64,000 nt of DNA from Schistosoma mansoni (lineage: Eukaryota; Platyhelminthes; Trematoda; Strigeidida; Schistosomatidae): positions 434,001-498,000 of the forward strand of contig NC_031499.1 in the NCBI RefSeq assembly GCF_000237925.1, in the 5' to 3' direction. The translations under genes were made by a program, and so were the position numbers. The notes beneath the pieces are model-generated. The model saw only the letters and a list, made by a program, of their open reading frames with translations, did not search any database and was not told where the DNA came from. Positions 44,230 to 55,751 of this stretch are shown piece after piece; position 1 is the stretch's first letter, and every line of letters starts with the position of its first letter.

Positions 44230-45128
44230 GAATTATTGGCCATTTACCAGGCGGTTAAACATTTATCTCAAGGTAAAGATTTCCTAATACTCACAGATCA
44301 CAAACCTTTGACTTACACCTTTGATTCCAAAAGCGGTCTTTATACCCCTGGAAAAATCCGAAAACTGGATGACACTTCCCAATTTTCGACCAACATAGTT
44401 TACAACAGGTGAATCAACCTTTTTTGTCAGATTCATTATCACGTTTTCACGTGGATGCTATTTTCTCCACCAAAATACTTGGTTAATGAGACGTTGCATG
44501 TCTACGTGCGGATGATTTTGATCTTGGTGCCTGTGGACAAAATTCAAGTATAACGTTAAAAAGTGTTCCAATACCACATTCCGACTTTACTATGATTTAT
44601 GACACTTTGACTGGGACACACACATTATTTGTACCAGCGTTATATAGAGGGAGATTATTTTTGACTGTCTTTACTGATTATCCCTTCCATGAGTCTGTGC
44701 TACTGTGAGACTGATCGCAGAAAGATTTGTTTGGCCAAATGTGAAGCAGCGGACCAGAATTCGCTTACAATGCAAGCGCAGCAAAAGTCATAGGCACAAA
44801 GTTACAACATCGTCAATATTCAGTCTACCCGACCATCGTTTTCCAAATGTCCATGTTGATTTAGTTGGTCCTTTGGCTCCATCTAACGGATTTAATTATG
44901 TATTTAGCGCATTGGACCATCTTACTAGATGGTTAATTGCATGCCAAATAAAAGACTTCCCAGCAGAAAATGTCGCTGCCGTATTCCTTGACAGGTAGAT
45001 TTCTAATTTTAGAGTACCTCCTACAGTTACTTCCGACAGACGTTCACAGTTTCAATCGCACATCTTCAATGAATTTACACACATTTTGGAAACCTATCAC
45101 ATCACTACACCATCACACACCATTCCAT

Positions 45129-45432
45129 TGAAGATACCACCAGTATTGTAGTTTGACAACTATTAACCAGTAACACCTTCTATATTCGAATCGTCCCCCA
45201 CTTAGTTAAAATCAGAAGTCAGATGTGAAGAGGTTGGAAAGATATATTTGATGCGTTATCAATACATCGAGAAGCGGTTGATCTAATCTGGCTAGTGAAC
45301 GTGGGAGATGTTTCCCACGCTGAGCTGTGACGTGACCTAGTGTGGATGTATGACCGAACGCCTTCAGTTAAACAAGTCCACTAAAACAATGTGGTCAGAG
45401 CTATTGATTTTGGGGAATTATCTACAGCTGCA
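45129..45432 (-). repeat. CsRn1-type LTR, minus orientation
   Basis: The reverse complement matches the 3' LTR at 57446-57772, identical up to 45398. Beyond that, towards the LTR start, it differs and lacks about 21 bp. No target-site duplication is visible. Confidence 0.8.
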
Positions 45433-46044
45433 CACCCTTGTTATTTTAAATAGCGCACATGGTACCTCAAAGTTTGGTTAATCTTTTTTTAAGAACTGAT
45501 ATGACGTACTCAGTGTGCGTATACTGCACAAGGAATTATTATTTAAAGAAGTCCCGCTGCCTGGTGTACATTTTCCCAGCATGTCTCGAAATTATCACCA
45601 CTAGTAATTCATTGCGATGGCATAACATCGCTGGAGATGTAATAAATTATGCACCAATACTACCTCATCACTTTTGTTAACTTTAAGGATGGATGCTATC
45701 CTCCAAAGTGTGGTTAAACTCAAACAAAATTTAAAGTTGATTAATTTGACCGCTTCTGAAAACATCCACCAACTGTCGAGGTGGTTAAGCAATCAATTTA
45801 CGACAGTGTGACCTTCGAGTGCTCACAACTTCCTTAATTGATGGACGATACCGTCGAATCGTTGTCGTAGACGTAAGTGGACAACGATTCCTTAAATCTC
45901 TCTCTGACAAAGTGGAAAGGCGAATACTTTCGTGGCAGATATATTGTGTTGGGCCTCATCTTCACTACATCATTCTTATCGGTATACCTAACCTTATTTC
46001 AGGAGTATCCCAATCTCACGACTTTGAAAAAAATTTGATCCGTT

Positions 46045-46100
46045 TTGGGGAACCTACTATAGAAAATTTTGGGGAAATGGCACCGAAATCCTTACGGCAG
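46045..46100. repeat. Fragment of the GGGGAAATGGCAC palindromic repeat family
   Basis: TTTTGGGGAAATGGCACC here matches the centre of the repeat at 19047-19126. The inverted ends are not clear in this copy. Confidence 0.4.
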
Positions 46101-47145
46101 AATTCTATATGTATATGGACGAACTAATCAGATTTTGATGCTTAGTTCATTCTTATCCCATAGCTGCAGCTATGGGATTTGGCTGGGTTCTGTGGCATTC
46201 CACTAGACCTACTGGTTAAGAGAAGGGCAGAATACTCATGTTTAGGTTTTAGATTCATGTATTGTGGACAAAAAGCATTTGGCCTGTGTTGGTCCTAGCA
46301 AGGCTCTGTGACAATCTAGTCTTATTTCGAATCAAGAAGTCTAAAGTGCAGACCACTTCCGGTAACGGGTGACAAGTTAATTGATCGATGAAAAGACCTG
46401 TATGACATGGACATTGTTCTTCTTTGGTTTTTGTACTCGCCTGCTATGCCCTCTGAGTTGTCCTGGTTTGGTGAAAGAAAAGGGAAGATATATCAGGTCT
46501 AAAATCATGTCTTACAATTCTATACCTCAAAATCAGTTCACCTCTTAATCTGCGGTAGGACAGAGTGAAAAGTTTAGCTTCTTAAGACCTCCGATGAACA
46601 CCTGCACAACTCGTTTATGGAACTAACTTAACCTTGCCTGATCAGCTTATAATGAGTAAAGGTGTATCTGCGTAAACAGACTGCTTCGGTTTGTGAATGA
46701 CTAATGAGCCATGTTAACGATAGTAAGCCTGTTGAGCTTTCACCAGTATTCTTAGAAGAGCAAACTAGTAAGCATCTAGACACATATGAATTCGTAATTG
46801 TCCTTGTTAATTCCGCAAGACGTTCGTTTAGACACCCTTATGAAGTAGTGGAGGCGCAAGCAAAACATTTCACAATCAGAAATAGAAAAGCAGTTTCAAC
46901 TAACAGGATCAAATCTGCTTTTGTGGAGTACGACAGCCAAAAGCCATCTAAAGACAGCAGCAATTGAAGAAAACAGCTTCCTACGTCTCTAGCTAATTAT
47001 CTACCTACTTCTGAAAAATAAACACCACTTACAATCGATGATGCAAATGTTACAGATCCTACAAATTTGGTTCCTAATTCTACCACTTTAAAAACCACTC
47101 ATAAAGGGAGACAGGTACACATCCCAAAACGTCATGTTAAATCCA

Positions 47146-47894
47146 TCACTTAATCTTCCTTCAGTTTTTTTTCTGTGGTGTGAGTAAATATCCTTGTACT
47201 AGCGTAGTTGTTAATAAATTATTATTTTCAAATAAATATGACTGTTCTTCAACGATTCGGGGCAGATCTTTGATGGTGAAATCAAAGCAGTGGCCCCGTG
47301 GCAACAGTGAAAGGATGAAATCATTGCAATCTCCATATTCTTAAGCCCCATGTTTTGAAAAAGTATCTCAAGTTTGGTAGTGTCAACAAGTTTACAAAGA
47401 TCATTAAGAACAGATCTTTATACTTATAGAACCATAAATAAGATTCAGACCGTAAGAAAATTCTGACTCTAATGATTATTTTCCAGTATCATTTATTTCG
47501 AATAATTCGATACTCAAGATATAATACACAAAAACTAGAGAATTACAATCGATTTCTGAATGATTTCAATTAGACTGTCATATAAATAGAGTCAAACAAA
47601 TATGATTTTCGTAACCTTTCCACACTGTTATTCCTTTTCCTCATTTATTCAGTATCTTCTAACTATTGAGTTCAGCGTTATTTCACACATGTCACCCTTC
47701 CATTTCACTTTTTCCTTTTTAACTAAATCTCTTATGTCTAGAATTTCACTGCATCCAATATTATTTTTTTATTCTCCTGTTATACATTCCCTCTTTTCGG
47801 TTTGTTTCTGTCTTTGTGTTATTGTGACCTATGAAAATTTCAATTGATAAACGTTTATTTCAGGCTCTATTTTGCCCAAAACTGATTGATTGAC
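47146..47894. other. AT-rich stretch, no gene recognised
   Basis: The pol end of the family-C fossil is on the left. No LTR of that family follows. The frame at 47602-47847 is pyrimidine-rich with no motif. Confidence 0.4.
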
Positions 47895-48490
47895 CATATT
47901 TTATTTTTATTTATTTAAACACGTACATATTGACACAAAAGGGCACCAGATACATATACATGATTGACCACGTATAGGGCTGATTAGACATCCAAGATAA
48001 GTGAAGTTGTCGACGCGTTCGACTACTTCACTCCCGATCCTTAGTTCAGATGTTGACGCAAGCCAGTCCTGAATCACAATTTACATTTAGAGGAGGAGAA
48101 ACGCGTCCCAAACATCCTTGCATTGTTTCTCAGTACTACCAAAACACTCTGCATTTTATCAGCGTCTTCGCCAAACAGGACTATGTCATCTGCGTATTCT
48201 AAGTCGATAAGTGGACCTCCTGGTAGGAGATTAATTCCTGAAAATTCAGTCGACGAGAGCGTTATTTCCAGCAGTAGGCCTATGATGAAGTTAAACAAAA
48301 GTGGAGATAGTAGACAGCCTTGTCGGTCAACACTTGATGTTTCGAAATCAGATGACAGTTTGCCATAAGCTCTGACTCGACTGGTAGTGTTCGAATAAAG
48401 AGCATAATACCTTCGGCGAAACAGCAGTACGACTTTGTACACACATTTCCGTACATCGTGAACTATTACATCGAAGCCTCTAAGCCGCAT
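47895..48490 (-). mobile_element. SR2-like RTE LINE fragment (RT), minus strand
   Basis: The minus strand encodes SNTTSRVRAYGKLSSD, then FIIGLLLEITL and the catalytic region EYADDIVLFGED (48490-48074). It then passes to a short 3' end with GTGTTTAAATAAATAAA at about 47905-47945, skipping the C-terminal domain. The part 47975-48394 is the left arm of a 420-bp inverted repeat with the plus-strand copy at 50288-50707. Confidence 0.8.
47975..48394 (-). repeat. Left arm of a 420-bp inverted repeat
   Basis: Reverse complement of 50288-50707 (x pairs with 98682 minus x). No mismatch was found in the blocks compared, and the encoded 105 residues of reverse transcriptase are identical in both arms. 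Confidence 0.9.
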
Positions 48491-49050
48491 ATGAAGAAAC
48501 TTGTAAAGTTCCTTAGCATGAAATTAAATTCTATGCCATTAGTAAGAACGGAACTAAAAATAACATCCGCATTGACCTGCAAAAAGCCAACTACTAGAAT
48601 GCATTTTTTGCTGTCAGCTTTACAACTGAACAGTCGAACGACACAATGCCCGATAGCTAACGATGGCAAATTTCATACACACTAATTCCCTTTAATATCT
48701 TCCTCTCTTTATAAATGGGAAACTACAATATGAGCATAATTATGCGAAAAGTGACAGAAAAACTAAGTAATAAATTAGTGATTAATTAACAATACAGTAG
48801 AACAACAATTTATACATCAAATGAAAGCTGGCAAATAGGGTAACATAATACAGTAATCCAGGTGTATAATAATTATGCAATCAAAATGCAAACAATAATT
48901 CTTCATAAGACAGTTCTAAAAGTTGCAGATTTCACAATATTTTCTTCGTTTTAACACATATGACGTGGAAAACACACAAATCCAGAATAATAACAATTCT
49001 TTGTGAGTCTTTATTGTAAGCGCCCACTTTCTTGATTACAACTTAATGTG
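48491..49050. other. 3' flank of the GSKIP last exon
   Basis: AT-rich, no gene recognised. The 3' untranslated region of the minus-strand GSKIP homologue should lie in the upper part of this stretch; no clear polyadenylation site was assigned. Confidence 0.4.
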
Positions 49051-52000
49051 TTATTTACTATCCTCATAAGTAGTAGCTTCGGTCTGTTTCTCATTCAATT
49101 CCTGAAGTCGATTACTTAACTTTTCTGAAAAGCTATGTCGAAATAATGGGCTTCGAACAGATAACAGAGCGTAGATTGTTTCATAATAATCTTCATGGTC
49201 TACAGAGTGTATTACAGAATAGGAATCATCAACTGACTGTTTTCTGACTTCATCATAACTGAATATTTTATGAAGAACACAGATTTTTTAAGTAAACAAG
49301 CAAAATTAAGACGAAAATGAACATTATGTTAGTAAATTTTTAGAAAGTTGATTCTACTTAATAATTACTGAGATAACCTCTCATTCTAACTGTTCTTTAT
49401 GCTGTGAGATTAAAACTACAAAGACAAATATGACTTTATTCTATGAACACGTAATCGGTCAAGAGTTGTTTCTAAAAAAAGTTGCTTAAAGTAGTCTAAA
49501 TAATACTGTTTTCTTGAAAAAGGAATAGCTATTATATAGACAAAATGAACATTTAACTATCATCAGTATGGATATTTCAGTTACTTGATTACATATTTAG
49601 AGATATTCGGGCCTAACTCTATCTAAATAACCTAGTGGTATAGTTACAAAATAATGTGTGATTTATATTATGTCAATCCTTAATTCATTTACTTGCATTT
49701 TTAAACTACTTACGAAATTTAGTTTTGACCAAAATGGAGCTAGGTTTTGAATGTCAAACAGAATGATATCAATTATTCGAAAGCACATAATATTTCAGTT
49801 TAATCAAACACGCTGAAATCACTCGTAAAATAATTGTTCCTAGGTTTATTATGGGTGAAACAATCAAGTAAACTGTGTAAAAATCAATCTACAAATTGCA
49901 AATAATGTATTACGTTATAACAAATAGGATAATATTTCAAAACAGTATCTTACAAAAAGGAGAGATATCAGCTAATAGGTAATCTTGAACACATATTTTC
50001 TAAGGTTAAGAAAATAATTAGTATTTGTTTCGCTTTTTTAAATTTTTTTGTATTATCTATGCCAGTGTACATTTTATAAACTTTAAAGCAAAAGGTCTCT
50101 TACTTAAGGACACACAATCACTGTTTATCAGATCTTAGAACATCGGCATGCTTACCAGCTACCAACAATGATAGTTTTTCTTGACTTGAAAGCAGCATTT
50201 GACCCTGCAGACAGAGAGGTTCTGTGGCAGTGTCTGTTATGAAACGGTGTGCCTCAGAAGAATATAAACCTTGTGAAGGTTCTCTACTCGAACACTACCA
50301 GTCGAGTCAGAGCTTATGGCAAACTGTCATCTGATTTCGAAACATCAAGTGTTGACCGACAAGGCTGTCTACTATCTCCACTTTTGTTTAACTTCATCAT
50401 AGGCCTACTGCTGGAAATAACGCTCTCGTCGACTGAATTTTCAGGAATTAATCTCCTACCAGGAGGTCCACTTATCGACTTAGAATACGCAGATGACATA
50501 GTCCTGTTTGGCGAAGACGCTGATAAAATGCAGAGTGTTTTGGTAGTACTGAGAAACAATGCAAGGATGTTTGGGACGCGTTTCTCCTCCTCTAAATGTA
50601 AATTGTGATTCAGGACTGGCTTGCGTCAACATCTGAACTAAGGATCGGGAGTGAAGTAGTCGAACGCGTCGACAACTTCACTTATCTTGGATGTCTAATC
50701 AGCCCTAATGGGTTAGAGTCTGACGAAATCTCAGCACGGATTGAAAAAGCTCGTTTGGATTTTGCCAACTTACGCCATCTATGGTGAAAGCGAAATACCC
50801 GTCTATCAATTAAAGGACGAGTATACTGTACGACAGTTCGTCCTGTTCTACTTTACGGCTGCGAAACGTAGCCATTGGAGTGGAGGATACTCGTACGTTA
50901 CTGGTATTTGATCACACATGTCTTAGAAATATTGCTCACATCTGCTGGGATCACCGAGTAGGTAATAGTGAGGTTAGACGTAGGGTATTAGGGAATGATG
51001 GTAAATCAATTGATGAAGTTGTGAATCTACATCGACTGAGATAGTTGCGCCATATATTACACATGTCCGACGAACGATTACCACGACGCGCAATGCTGAC
51101 TAGTATTGGGGTACGCGTGACTATCGTAACCAATGGTTGGAGACTCTAGGTGACATGGCTCAGAATCGATCACAATGGCGTAAGTGTATACACTCTTTAT
51201 CTTCCCTTAAACCTTGAGATTAAAATTGCTTCATAACTTTATTCCTTCCTGTACTATATCCTTATATACAACCTATAATTTATATACTACCACCACCACT
51301 AAATTAACTACTTCTCCGAATTCGCTGTTCATCTTGTTGTGCTAACGAGGTATGCCAACTTGGACCGATGCATATGTGTGCCTGGTTCTACGTTGTAGCT
51401 GACTGACTGACACTTCTTTTATCTCGATTATGATTACTAATAACTATAACACCTACTTTATTCCTTATTTTTACTTTGTAACGTATAAATACCCATCCGT
51501 CTTAACCATATTTATCTACATACTTTGTGTCCTGTTCTTTTTACGATTACCGCTACGTTTCAAACATTTATCTATAAGCTACAAACTGAAGTATCTTAAA
51601 AGTTTGTTAATAACTACATCAATAATTGTGATTTCAGGCTGTATGCAGCTGATGAGTTCATTTTGTTCTGTAAATCTTGTGGTCCTTGCTCTGTTTAAAT
51701 TTAAGGAACGATCTAATTGTATGAACCATCGTTTTGAGATTTACTCACGTCTAAGGACAAACAGGATCTCAGCACGGGAACCTTTTAAAAAACAAGGTGG
51801 GGTAGAAAATGTGAGGAATATTTTTCATTACGAAATGTTGCATTGGTGAACCAGTTATAAAAAATGGAAGCAAGACACCACCAGTCGATAAGCGCTGAGA
51901 AACATAGGGAACTTCGTACTACCCGTTTGTTATCAACGAGCAAATCAAACCTGTCTTACTGGAAAGTAACTATCACAAAACACAAGATCATAAATTTAAA

Positions 52001-52511
52001 AAAATAGATATGGGGGTTTCCCGCTTTAAGAAACAGTTTTATGATAGGCATCAGGAAGGATGGCCAATAAAACCATACTTAGATCATAAATCAATAGTAT
52101 ACTAGAGACTTTTTTTCATCTATCTCAAGTCAAAGAAAGAAATTAAGACGTATTCGTTTAAACTCATCAAACTTGAGTCAGGTTACATAAACACAGCCGA
52201 TAAAAAACAGAGGTTAACAGCATAACAAAACGTCTAAAATTGATATCCATAAATCTTAATGTCAAAAAAGCGTGAGACTCACGATGAACCAACAGGACAA
52301 AATCCTTTGACGCTAATTTCAACACACATTTTCTCCCCCTCCAATGTAGTCAGATTCAAGTACGCTAATGTGTCCGTAAAGGGCAGAGAATCGGATGCTA
52401 AGCATATTTCTTTTACACCGAACCCCACTTCAGCTATAGCAGCTTTAGCCTCAATGGAACATAATTTCACATCTTCATGACTATCGGCAGTGTGTAAACA
52501 ACCAACTGATC
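49051..52511 (-). CDS. GSKIP: GSKIP-like (DUF727) protein, two exons seen (host gene)
   Basis: GSKIP proteins bind glycogen synthase kinase 3 and the regulatory subunit of protein kinase A in the cytosol. Exons on the minus strand: 52511-52283 (acceptor provisional) and 49258-49051, joined over a 3024-bp intron with a GTGAGT donor and a TTCAG acceptor; the split Ser codon keeps the frame. The first exon gives SIEAKAAIAEVGFGVKEICL and LAYLNLTTLEGEKMCVEISV, aligning with the EAEAVVNDVLFAVNN and VAYINVETKERNRYCLEL parts of vertebrate GSKIP. The last exon gives DYYETIYALLSVRSPLFRHS and KLSNRLQELNEK, aligning with the C-terminal kinase-binding helix (HETVYSLLDTLSP). No ATG precedes the first exon in frame, so an upstream exon is expected beyond 52511. 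The intron contains a plus-strand LINE. Alignment is from memory. Confidence 0.8.
50126..51412 (+). mobile_element. SR2-like RTE LINE, 5'-truncated, inside the GSKIP intron
   Basis: Plus strand, opposite to the host gene. RT begins with TMIVFLDLKAAFDPADREVL near 50168, the catalytic EYADDIVLFGED near 50484, then NFTYLGCLISPNGLESDEIS (50605-50787) and the C-terminal domain with LRHILHMSDERLPRR-like sequence near 51040. The 3' UTR ends GCTGACTGACTGACA at about 51412, the same end as the minus-strand copy at 21291. Frame breaks are present near 50600, 50790 and 50870. 50288-50707 is the right arm of the 420-bp inverted repeat. Confidence 0.85.
50288..50707 (+). repeat. Right arm of the 420-bp inverted repeat
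   Basis: Pairs with 47975-48394; 1893 bp of spacer containing the last GSKIP exon lies between the arms. Confidence 0.9.
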
Positions 52512-53030
52512 CTTTAGATGATTATTAATTTTTTAAATACATGAACTTTAAATTGACTTATTTAACATACCAAAAGCCTTCTTAGTTGCAGTTGTCATTC
52601 CTACTGATATAAAGAATGTACATAAAAATCAGGATTAGGATAAGTCGGTAAAAGGAAAACAAGTGAACAAATTAAAATCATAATAATTCCTAACAAACGA
52701 GATGTTATAAGAATTTCTCCTTGGCGAAAGTTAGCTTTACGTTTTATATCTGTTCATAGAAAATATTGTTTCACTAGGCGAATATCCTTATCACAGAAAG
52801 GCTACGTTTCACAACTATAGAACAGAATCGATTTCATCAAAACACTGTATACTTGACCTTTTGACCCCAAACTAACGTTCTGACAGCGCCAAAAATAGCC
52901 TAGATAAGTATGAGCTACTCTAAATTTCATAAAAGACAGACGGATTTCCATCATTAGTCATACATCTACACAGATGCATGAGCTTTCCGAATACTTTGAA
53001 AGGTCTCACAAAAAGTGCAAGCATAACCGA
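52512..53030. other. Upstream side of GSKIP, no further exon found
   Basis: The missing 5' exon of the GSKIP homologue might be here or further right, but no short coding segment with a clear donor could be picked out. Confidence 0.35.
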
Positions 53031-53260
53031 CCAACCTCCTAATTTCGAGGAATTTTGTTAAATTTCGTAGTTTCCCTCAAAGTTTGTTGGAAGACTCCAG
53101 TGTCATAACATTCTGGGGAAAACGCGAAATTTCCCCTATTTTGGAAATTCCCTAATGAACTTCGGGGATTTTATCCAGAGCTGGGGAAAATTTGGGGTTT
53201 CTGTGCCACTTCCTCATAGTTTTCTATTGTGGTTTCCCCAAAATAGGGAGATTAGGAACC
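53031..53260. repeat. Palindromic MITE-like repeat
   Basis: About 230 bp with related inverted ends (CCAACCTCCTAATTT and, reversed, CCTAATCTCCCTATTT). On the minus strand its centre has GTGGCACAGAAACCCC, related to the repeats at 19047 and 46045. Confidence 0.5.
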
Positions 53261-53285
53261 TTGGAGACGCACCTTAAATTTTAGT

Positions 53286-55667
53286 GGCATTAAGTGTTTG
53301 TGGGTGAACTCCAAGTTGTCTAGCTAGGAAACTGTGCTTAGTGGAGTCCCCCAGGGTACAGTTTGGGGGCCAGTGTTATTCCTCTTGTACGTAAATGACC
53401 CCCCTTGTCTACTATCGTCATCGGTCTTGCTATATGATGACAATGTCAAGATATGGAGAGTAATACAAAGTAAGGGTGATAGCTTAGAAATCCAAAACGA
53501 CCTGGAGAAATTGTCTGAATGGTCCCAAACCTGACAGTTGCCGATAAATACTTCCAAGTGCATTGTGATGCATATCGGTCATCAAGGTACGGATACATAC
53601 ACGATGAATAACACTGAACTACCTATTGTCCAGACACACAATGACTTAGGAGTCACCGTTAGCCAAGACTACTGCACACTGTCGTGCAATAGCCGCCAAA
53701 GGTTTTAGAACTTTATGGTCAATATGTAGGGCTTTTAGTCATATAGACGCTAAAACGTTTCTAACTTTGTATACAGTGTTCGTGCGTCCTAAACTTGAGT
53801 ACTGCGTACGAGCGGCTAGACCCTGTTTAAAGAAAGACAGTGAGCTTTTGGAAAGGGTCCAGAGAACAGCAACTAAGCTGATTCCTGGAATAGCGAAGCT
53901 CTCTTATGGTGATAGACTGACCAAGCTAAACCCATTCACGCAGTTATATTGAAGAACCAGAGGAGACTTGATTACAGTTTTCAAATTGCTTAGTGACAAA
54001 TTTGCACCTGATATACCCTCATTTTTCTTGTCTTCTGAAACAGAAAATTAACGAGGACAACCCAAAAAGTTTACAAGCCCAGAACAAATTACTTGTCAGC
54101 TGACCCCTTCTCTTCTTGATTTACATTAACGATCTTTCACAACAAGTTTCATCTGACTTATTGCTTTTTGCTGATGACGTGAAACTTTGGAGAGAGATAC
54201 GTAACCAAAAGGATATACTAGCACTTCAGGAGGATCTGACTCGACTTCAAAGTTGGGCAGATGACAACAGACTTACCTTCAACACTTCAAAGTGTAAAGA
54301 AGTCCATCGGCGACATGTTGCAGACTATAGTTATAACTTAGAAAACTCCTCTCTAGAAGTTTCCCAAGTCGAAAAAGATTTAGGAGTGTTGGTACCCTAG
54401 GACTTGAAGTAGTATGCTAACTCTGACAAAAACGCATTTCAAGCAAACCTTGAACTGGTAACATTGAAGCGCATTTTTGGCCAGTTTGACGGTAGAACTT
54501 TCCACATAATCTTCAACAGTTTTATTCGTCGCCATTTACAGTACGGAAACAAAGTATTTCCTTCCTCCCTCCAAAAAGATAAGGACACTCTGGAACGTAT
54601 CCAACGTCGAGCCACGAAATCAGTTCGGGGACTCAAATTTAAACCTTATGAAGAGCGCCTCCAATCACTTAACCTTTACCCGTTAGAGTACAGGCGTCTT
54701 AGAGGTGACCTCCTAATGACTTACAGTATCCTTAACACTTCTGGTCATCCCCTTTAACATCTACTTAAGCTTAGTCACAACACTAACCTAAGGGGTAACA
54801 CCCAGAAACTGGAGACCCAACAGAGCAGAACAGACTTTAGACACAACTTCTGCTCCGTAAGAGTTGTCAAATGCTGGAATTCGCTGTCGACTGAGCTAGT
54901 TCAAGCGACTTCCCAGGAGTCCTTTAAGAGGAAACTTGACCTGTTCTTAAGGACTAAGGATAACATATTATTATGATTTACCAATTTCTTTTTCCCCTCT
55001 ATTATCGTTAATATACCTAGGTTCTTGCCTGGAGGTATTGGTGACTTACTGCTACTAGACACGGAAGCCCGTTAAGCGAACGCTTCTTCTATTCCGTCCT
55101 CAACCATTCGAACCATTTGGACTATCAACTTTTCCATCGAATCACCAACGAGTGGAATTCATTACCTCAGCGCGTGATTGAGGCTCCATCCGTAGACTCT
55201 TTCAACGGAAAGTTGGATCAACTGAGAGACCGTCATCTCCAGGACTAACACAGGCCATCAAGCCTCACGTCCTTTCTGAACTGAAACTGGTAATACTAAG
55301 GGTTGCTGAATATACACTTATCAAATGTAACTCGGACAAAATGTGTGTAATCTTGTATTATGCAGAATTTATTTGCATACCATAAGTTGGAAATTCTCGC
55401 CCCAGTCAACCCACTTACTAAAAGACAGCAATCGATTGCTGTACTAAAAGACGTCCATTACTAAATGTGACAGTACATCCAAGTATGTGGAGGGAAGTAG
55501 TGCGGCTAAGGCATTCAGAACTTGAACGAAAACCGAGGTGTCCATTAGGAATAAATCGCCATGAGTTGTTTAGACCGAAGAGTAAGAGGAAGTCTGTATC
55601 TCGGACATAGATGAAAGCGAATTCATACTCACTGTATTTGCTCAGTGTGCGTACTTTTTACAAACGT
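53286..55667 (+). mobile_element. CR1-like LINE R4, interrupted by LINE R5
   Basis: RT at 53290-54104: VLSGVPQGTVWGPVLFLLYV, a degenerate catalytic box (LLYDDNVKIW), SEWSQT, LEYCVRAARPCLKK. After a 1-kb insertion of LINE R5 the R4 reading resumes at about 55117 (NHQRVEFIT, against NQWNSLP in the copy at 32296) and runs through the 3' UTR to about 55667. Many stops; a dead copy. Confidence 0.7.
54105..55116 (+). mobile_element. CR1-like LINE R5, 5'-truncated insertion in R4
   Basis: Begins within the RT (LIYINDLSQQVSSDLLLFADD, catalytic box near 54170) and continues NTSKCKEVHRRH, VSQVEKDLGVLVP, then 54464-54757 with RRHLQYGNKVFPSS and LNLYPLEYRRLRGDLLM. Further on, KCWNSLSTELVQ and KRKLDLFLRTKDN near 54940. 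The 3' UTR ends about 55108-55116. The catalytic LFADD is intact, but a stop near 54400 and other breaks make it non-functional. Confidence 0.8.
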
Positions 55668-55751
55668 TGATCTATTTAAACACATAAACATTGGTACAAG
55701 GAGGCACCAAATTTATATGCAAAAGCTTCTTCTATTCCGTCCTCAACCATT
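55668..55751. repeat. LINE 3'-end fragments
   Basis: 55668-55724 matches the minus-strand 3' end of the 522-bp element at 22845. 55725-55751 is an exact 27-bp copy of 55082-55108, part of the R5 3' UTR. Confidence 0.6.

Larger units (their letters stand above)
42648..45398 (+). repeat. Left arm of a 2751-bp inverted repeat
   Basis: Pairs base for base with the reverse complement of 57503-60253 (position x matches 102901 minus x). Every block I compared was colinear without indels, and I found only three mismatches, two of them in the PHD finger segment. The arm is a patchwork: LINE R3 ORF1 5' end, LINE R4 3' end, family-C LTR, start of another LINE ORF2, Gypsy-C pol, an LTR-B, and a CsRn1-type LTR. 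It is therefore a duplicated piece of genome and not one element's terminal repeat. Confidence 0.93.
43830..47145 (+). mobile_element. CsRn1-clade Gypsy element (family C), broken, invaded by two LTRs
   Basis: A fossil pol in pieces: RT tail near 43895-44000 (HYSAFLQPLTQALQ), RNase H near 44230-44430 (ELLAIYQAVKHL, LTDHKPLTY), integrase at 44705-45120 (VHVDLVGPLAPSNGFNY, VTSDRRSQFQS) and integrase C-terminus with the pol end at 46590-47145 (QLVYGTNLTLP, TTHKGRQVHIPKRH). A solo LTR-B (44063-44229) and a reversed CsRn1-type LTR (45129-45432) sit inside it. About 1.1 kb at 45433-46590 is not explained by the family. Several breaks; old. The part below 45398 is mirrored in the right arm. Confidence 0.7.

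Noticed and set aside
45433-46590. Frames at 45459-45680, 45601-45792 and 45819-46127 as genes
   Set aside because: No motif, no splice context and no similarity to the surrounding Gypsy-C pol; left unassigned.
51430-51849. 139-residue plus-strand frame as a possible membrane protein gene
   Set aside because: It lies in the GSKIP intron just after a LINE 3' end; the hydrophobic stretches follow from AT-rich codons and no domain is recognised.
55082-55751. Exact 27-bp direct repeat (55082-55108 and 55725-55751) as a target-site duplication
   Set aside because: The repeated bases belong to the LINE R5 3' UTR, so the second copy is more simply another fragment of that LINE; the length is also unusual for a duplication.
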